This document shows, in pieces, positions 42,601 to 44,232 of a DNA stretch of 44,232 nucleotides. The notes beneath the pieces are model-generated. The model made no database searches. It was not told the DNA's origin and was given only the letters and a program-made list of their open reading frames with translations. The DNA comes from Deltaproteobacteria bacterium (GTDB taxonomy: Bacteria; Myxococcota_A; Polyangia; JAAYKL01), in assembly GCA_016936575.1 (NCBI GenBank), contig JAFGXQ010000223.1, forward strand, positions 1-44,232, given 5' to 3'. The translations under genes and the position numbers were made by a program. Each line of letters opens with the position of its first letter. Position 1 is the first letter of the stretch.

Positions 42601-44232
42601 GAGGGGCAATTGAGCGCGCGGTTCAGCAGGATGTCATTCCCAATGTCATCTCCGAAGGTTCTGAAGTAAATGAGCGGATGACGGTTACATTTGATTCTCA
42701 GGATGTTTTACGAAGCAAGTTGAAGAACATTTTAAAGATGCTTGACGGCGGAAATTCGTTGAAGCCGATGGAATCCCAGGGTGTGTATGTATCGAGCGTC
42801 AGTCAGAATGATAGTCAATTGGCGTTCTGCCTGCCCGGACAGGGCGTACATTACATTTCGATGGGCAAGTTCCTGTACGACACAGAGCCGTTGTTCAGAG
42901 ATGTGGTCGATACGGTGCATCAGGCGGCGATGGAGGAGTTCAATTTTGATTTGCTCGGCCACATATATGGCGATGAGGAAGATGAGCAAATAAAGAAGAA
43001 TCTGGGAACCCTCGTCGGCGCCCAGACCTCGCTGTACGCGATTGAGGTTGCCCTGGCGAAATTGTTGATTTCAAAAGGAATTGTGCCGGATGTGATGATT
43101 GGTCACAGCTTCGGTGAAATTTCGGCACTTGCCATTGCCGGCGCGTGGACGGTGAAGGACGGTTACAAAGCGGTGGTTGGGCGCATTAAAGCCGGCGAGA
43201 TTGTTCGCGACGCTGGTGGCCCGGCATTGGGAATGGCGAGTGTGGTGTGCTCCGACGAACAACGGGATGCGTTGTTGAAGGTGGGTGGCGAGAATGTATT
43301 GTGCACCAACGTGAATGCACCGGGGCGCTTTATTTTCGGCGGTGTGAAAGAAGATGTGAAACGTTGTGTCGAGCTGGCGGAGTCTTTCGGCGTGGAGGCG
43401 CAATTGCTTCCCATCGGAAGCGCGTTTCACTCCAAATATATGGAACCGGCCAGAGAGCCGTTCAAAAAATGGTTGAAGAAGATACCTTGCAACACACCGA
43501 CCATTCCAATCTTGTCCACGGTAACCGGTGAATATATTGATGCTGAAAATTTCAGCGCGGATTATCTAGCGACTCATTTGTCGAATCAGTTGGTGACCCA
43601 ATTGGATTTGCCGCGTGAAATCAACCGACTATTCGGGGAAGGCGTGAAGCATTATCTGGAAGTGGGGCCGCGTTGGGCCATGACGAAAATGATTGATGCG
43701 ATTCTGGCGGGCAGGGAATATCGCGCGGTTCCGTCGTTGCACCCGAAAATCGGAGATGTCGAGATGTTCCGTCGGGCGCGTGCGTTTTTAATTGCCACGG
43801 GGCATATGGTATCCGCTGCGGAACGTGCAGATGTTCCCGGTATGTTTTCACCGGACTTTCTTGAGTATATGGAAAGCAACGAGCCGGCTGTGCTTTCGCT
43901 GTTGCAGGAAGTGTACAATCGATATCACGGCAGCTTGAGCGGTGCCGTGACCTCCCCGGTCAGGCGCGCAATATCTGCACCCGCGATGGCTGCAGCTTCT
44001 TTGAAAACAGTTGCCGTTCCCCCAACACCCGCAGCGGCACCCGCAGCGGCAGCACCGAGCGGCGGCGGAGACATAAACGTATGGAAAGAGCGGTTGCGTG
44101 AGAAGCTGGTTACTACCACGGGTTACCCGGCGGACATGCTTGAAGATGAATTGGACCTGGAGGCGGATTTGGGGGTGGATTCGGTACAGCGTGCGGAGAT
44201 ATGGGTATCGCTGACAACGGAGTACGGCTTGA
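39654..44232 (+). CDS. Iterative type I PKS/PUFA-synthase-like: KS-KS-AT-ACP..., 3' partial
   Basis: 1526 codons are visible and the frame is still open at the window edge. KS1 spans about 1-465 with Cys212 (DGACASS), His347 (EAHATST) and His386 (GHLKAAAG). KS2 spans about 482-935 and also keeps the triad: Cys685 (DSACSSG), His819 (ETHGSAN), His859 (VGHLYGG). An acyltransferase (about 1055-1365) has Ser1152 in GHSFGE and His1259 in AFHS, the malonyl-type form. After an Ala/Pro linker an ACP follows with Ser1510 in DLGVDSVQRAEIW, the wording of PUFA-synthase tandem carrier domains. Two complete KS domains in a row are unusual; PUFA and myxobacterial enzymes pair KS with an inactive chain-length factor. 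Further ACP, KR or DH domains may lie beyond the window. Product unknown. Confidence 0.9.
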   Translation, partial: MSRYDIAVVGMGCVVPNANNVKEYWENILSGDPYFKDMPESLWRLKNFYSKDRSDPEKSYTMVGAFIDNFEFPALKYKMPPANLRGIDPAQLMTVVATEEALQDAGIPFRDDSLTEGITIIGASGVDGFAHSAAFLKRHSFLKYMKPVLDRHGIDDDTYNRLYDQLTRELDERGHIWNSSVAAVGAIPSSLSNRVAQIFGLRGMNMTVDGACASSFVAIDTACQALMAGDARIAVAGGTDLGTNPPIYVGFSSVNGLSSKGMSNPFDHTADGLVIGEGVAIVVLKRLEDALNDGDRIRAVIRGIGSSSDGAGQAIYAPAVEGRAEALENALKVSSTSKNEVQFIEAHATSTVVGDANEYDAISTVYGDRTNQTPIKLGSVKQQIGHLKAAAGVVGMIKTVLAMENATFPHMPRFTKLTPLATKVTPLLEVPTKLSKWKPNSDGFRVGAITSSGFGGVNYHMILEQGDSYNMPAPRSIRDRRMAIVGVACRTAKADSPEAFWENITQGRDTFTKVTDPEKFGWENHFNRGPDNEKINTYVVSELDEYDQNLLKHKIFPKAVSQISPTQLLALDTSDRLLQEYGLDYKAYKNIGVSLGSMHDDYFPTIFHPMLSDEYVDAIHCTEVSKEIDAEVLDEACQAAKAAIRAKFPPVTEHTLPGWMTNITAGRVANKLNCRGPNFTVDSACSSGMAALVPAMYQLMFGNVDMMITGGLNRQFSDTFTSGVCALGAVAQEVSRPFDEQGRGYLIGEGAVLFLVKRYQDAKRDADDIFGVFHAVGGSSEADSRSMVAPTQQSLERAIRNGMRQTNIRPEDVGLSETHGSANKLSDIVEASSLAAVLRPNGSTGNPVHITAIKSHVGHLYGGSAPASALSVLLSLRNRVVPGIRNLSEVRKEIVPIADLVSPVKKTQALSDSCKAGAVSTLGLGGANYFAVLTGGDLEDSSMNITSNKSKGVAFANRPMTRATDQGTEDVFICLAESKQDFRGAIERAVQQDVIPNVISEGSEVNERMTVTFDSQDVLRSKLKNILKMLDGGNSLKPMESQGVYVSSVSQNDSQLAFCLPGQGVHYISMGKFLYDTEPLFRDVVDTVHQAAMEEFNFDLLGHIYGDEEDEQIKKNLGTLVGAQTSLYAIEVALAKLLISKGIVPDVMIGHSFGEISALAIAGAWTVKDGYKAVVGRIKAGEIVRDAGGPALGMASVVCSDEQRDALLKVGGENVLCTNVNAPGRFIFGGVKEDVKRCVELAESFGVEAQLLPIGSAFHSKYMEPAREPFKKWLKKIPCNTPTIPILSTVTGEYIDAENFSADYLATHLSNQLVTQLDLPREINRLFGEGVKHYLEVGPRWAMTKMIDAILAGREYRAVPSLHPKIGDVEMFRRARAFLIATGHMVSAAERADVPGMFSPDFLEYMESNEPAVLSLLQEVYNRYHGSLSGAVTSPVRRAISAPAMAAASLKTVAVPPTPAAAPAAAAPSGGGDINVWKERLREKLVTTTGYPADMLEDELDLEADLGVDSVQRAEIWVSLTTEYGL

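Noticed and set aside
1..44232. CRISPR arrays, tRNA, rRNA, insertion sequences, prophage
   Set aside because: No regularly spaced repeats, cloverleaf candidates, transposase or phage structural genes were seen. A tRNAscan or Rfam search would be the decisive test.

Overview
The window looks like one stretch of a bacterial chromosome of roughly 50% G+C and high gene density. The best guess for the host is a deltaproteobacterium-like Gram-negative, perhaps Myxococcota or a Bradymonadales-like lineage. Reasons: lipoproteins with long Asp/Ser/Gly linkers, a kinase-like protein ending in an AgmX/PglI-type domain, two RND/MMPL lipid exporters, a PUFA-synthase-style iterative PKS, and an outer-membrane style secretome. 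This placement is inference and is not tight.

Layout. (1) 1-1910 (+): two secreted cellulase-type enzymes, the end of a GH12 and a complete GH45 lipoprotein. (2) 2001-5890 (+): a compact operon of a TerB-like protein, an MMPL exporter and an omega-amidase-like nitrilase, with a possible promoter that carries a palindrome in its spacer. (3) 5961-6599 (-): a secreted START/SRPBCC protein. (4) 6896-9356 (+): a membrane pseudokinase with GYF-like and AgmX-like domains, overlapping a small FliF/SctJ-like ring-domain protein. (5) 9374-10486 (-): a receiver domain fused to a histidine kinase. (6) 10630-19442 (-): a four-gene alpha-glucan operon (debranching enzyme, GT4, GH57, and a 1416-residue glycogen synthase/phosphorylase fusion), each gene with a good ribosome binding site. 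(7) 19725-21078 (-): a XerD-type recombinase and an HU-type protein.

(8) 21231-28253 (-): five tightly packed or overlapping genes: a HAD/COG5610-like protein, a GT-B-like transferase, a lipoprotein alpha/beta hydrolase, a YgiQ-like radical SAM protein and TadA. A DUF115/Maf-like gene diverges from the head of this run, so 24334-30271 looks like a surface-glycosylation locus. (9) 30349-35248 (+): pyruvate kinase with a degenerate C-terminal mobile domain, then four translationally coupled membrane protein genes (the first like DUF6754). The role of those four is unknown and they are the best candidate here for an undescribed system. (10) 35258-36222: a strong terminator, a degenerate Val-Pro-Val-like stretch, a single-domain response regulator and a GAAGYG hexanucleotide repeat. 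(11) 36247-44232: a second MMPL exporter diverging from a HAD phosphatase that overlaps by ATGA a giant PKS (KS-KS-AT-ACP...) running off the window end. Synthesis of a polyketide or secondary lipid with export by the MMPL pump is a reasonable hypothesis.

I saw no rRNA, tRNA, CRISPR array, insertion sequence or prophage genes. All family assignments are from reading motifs by eye; no database search was run.
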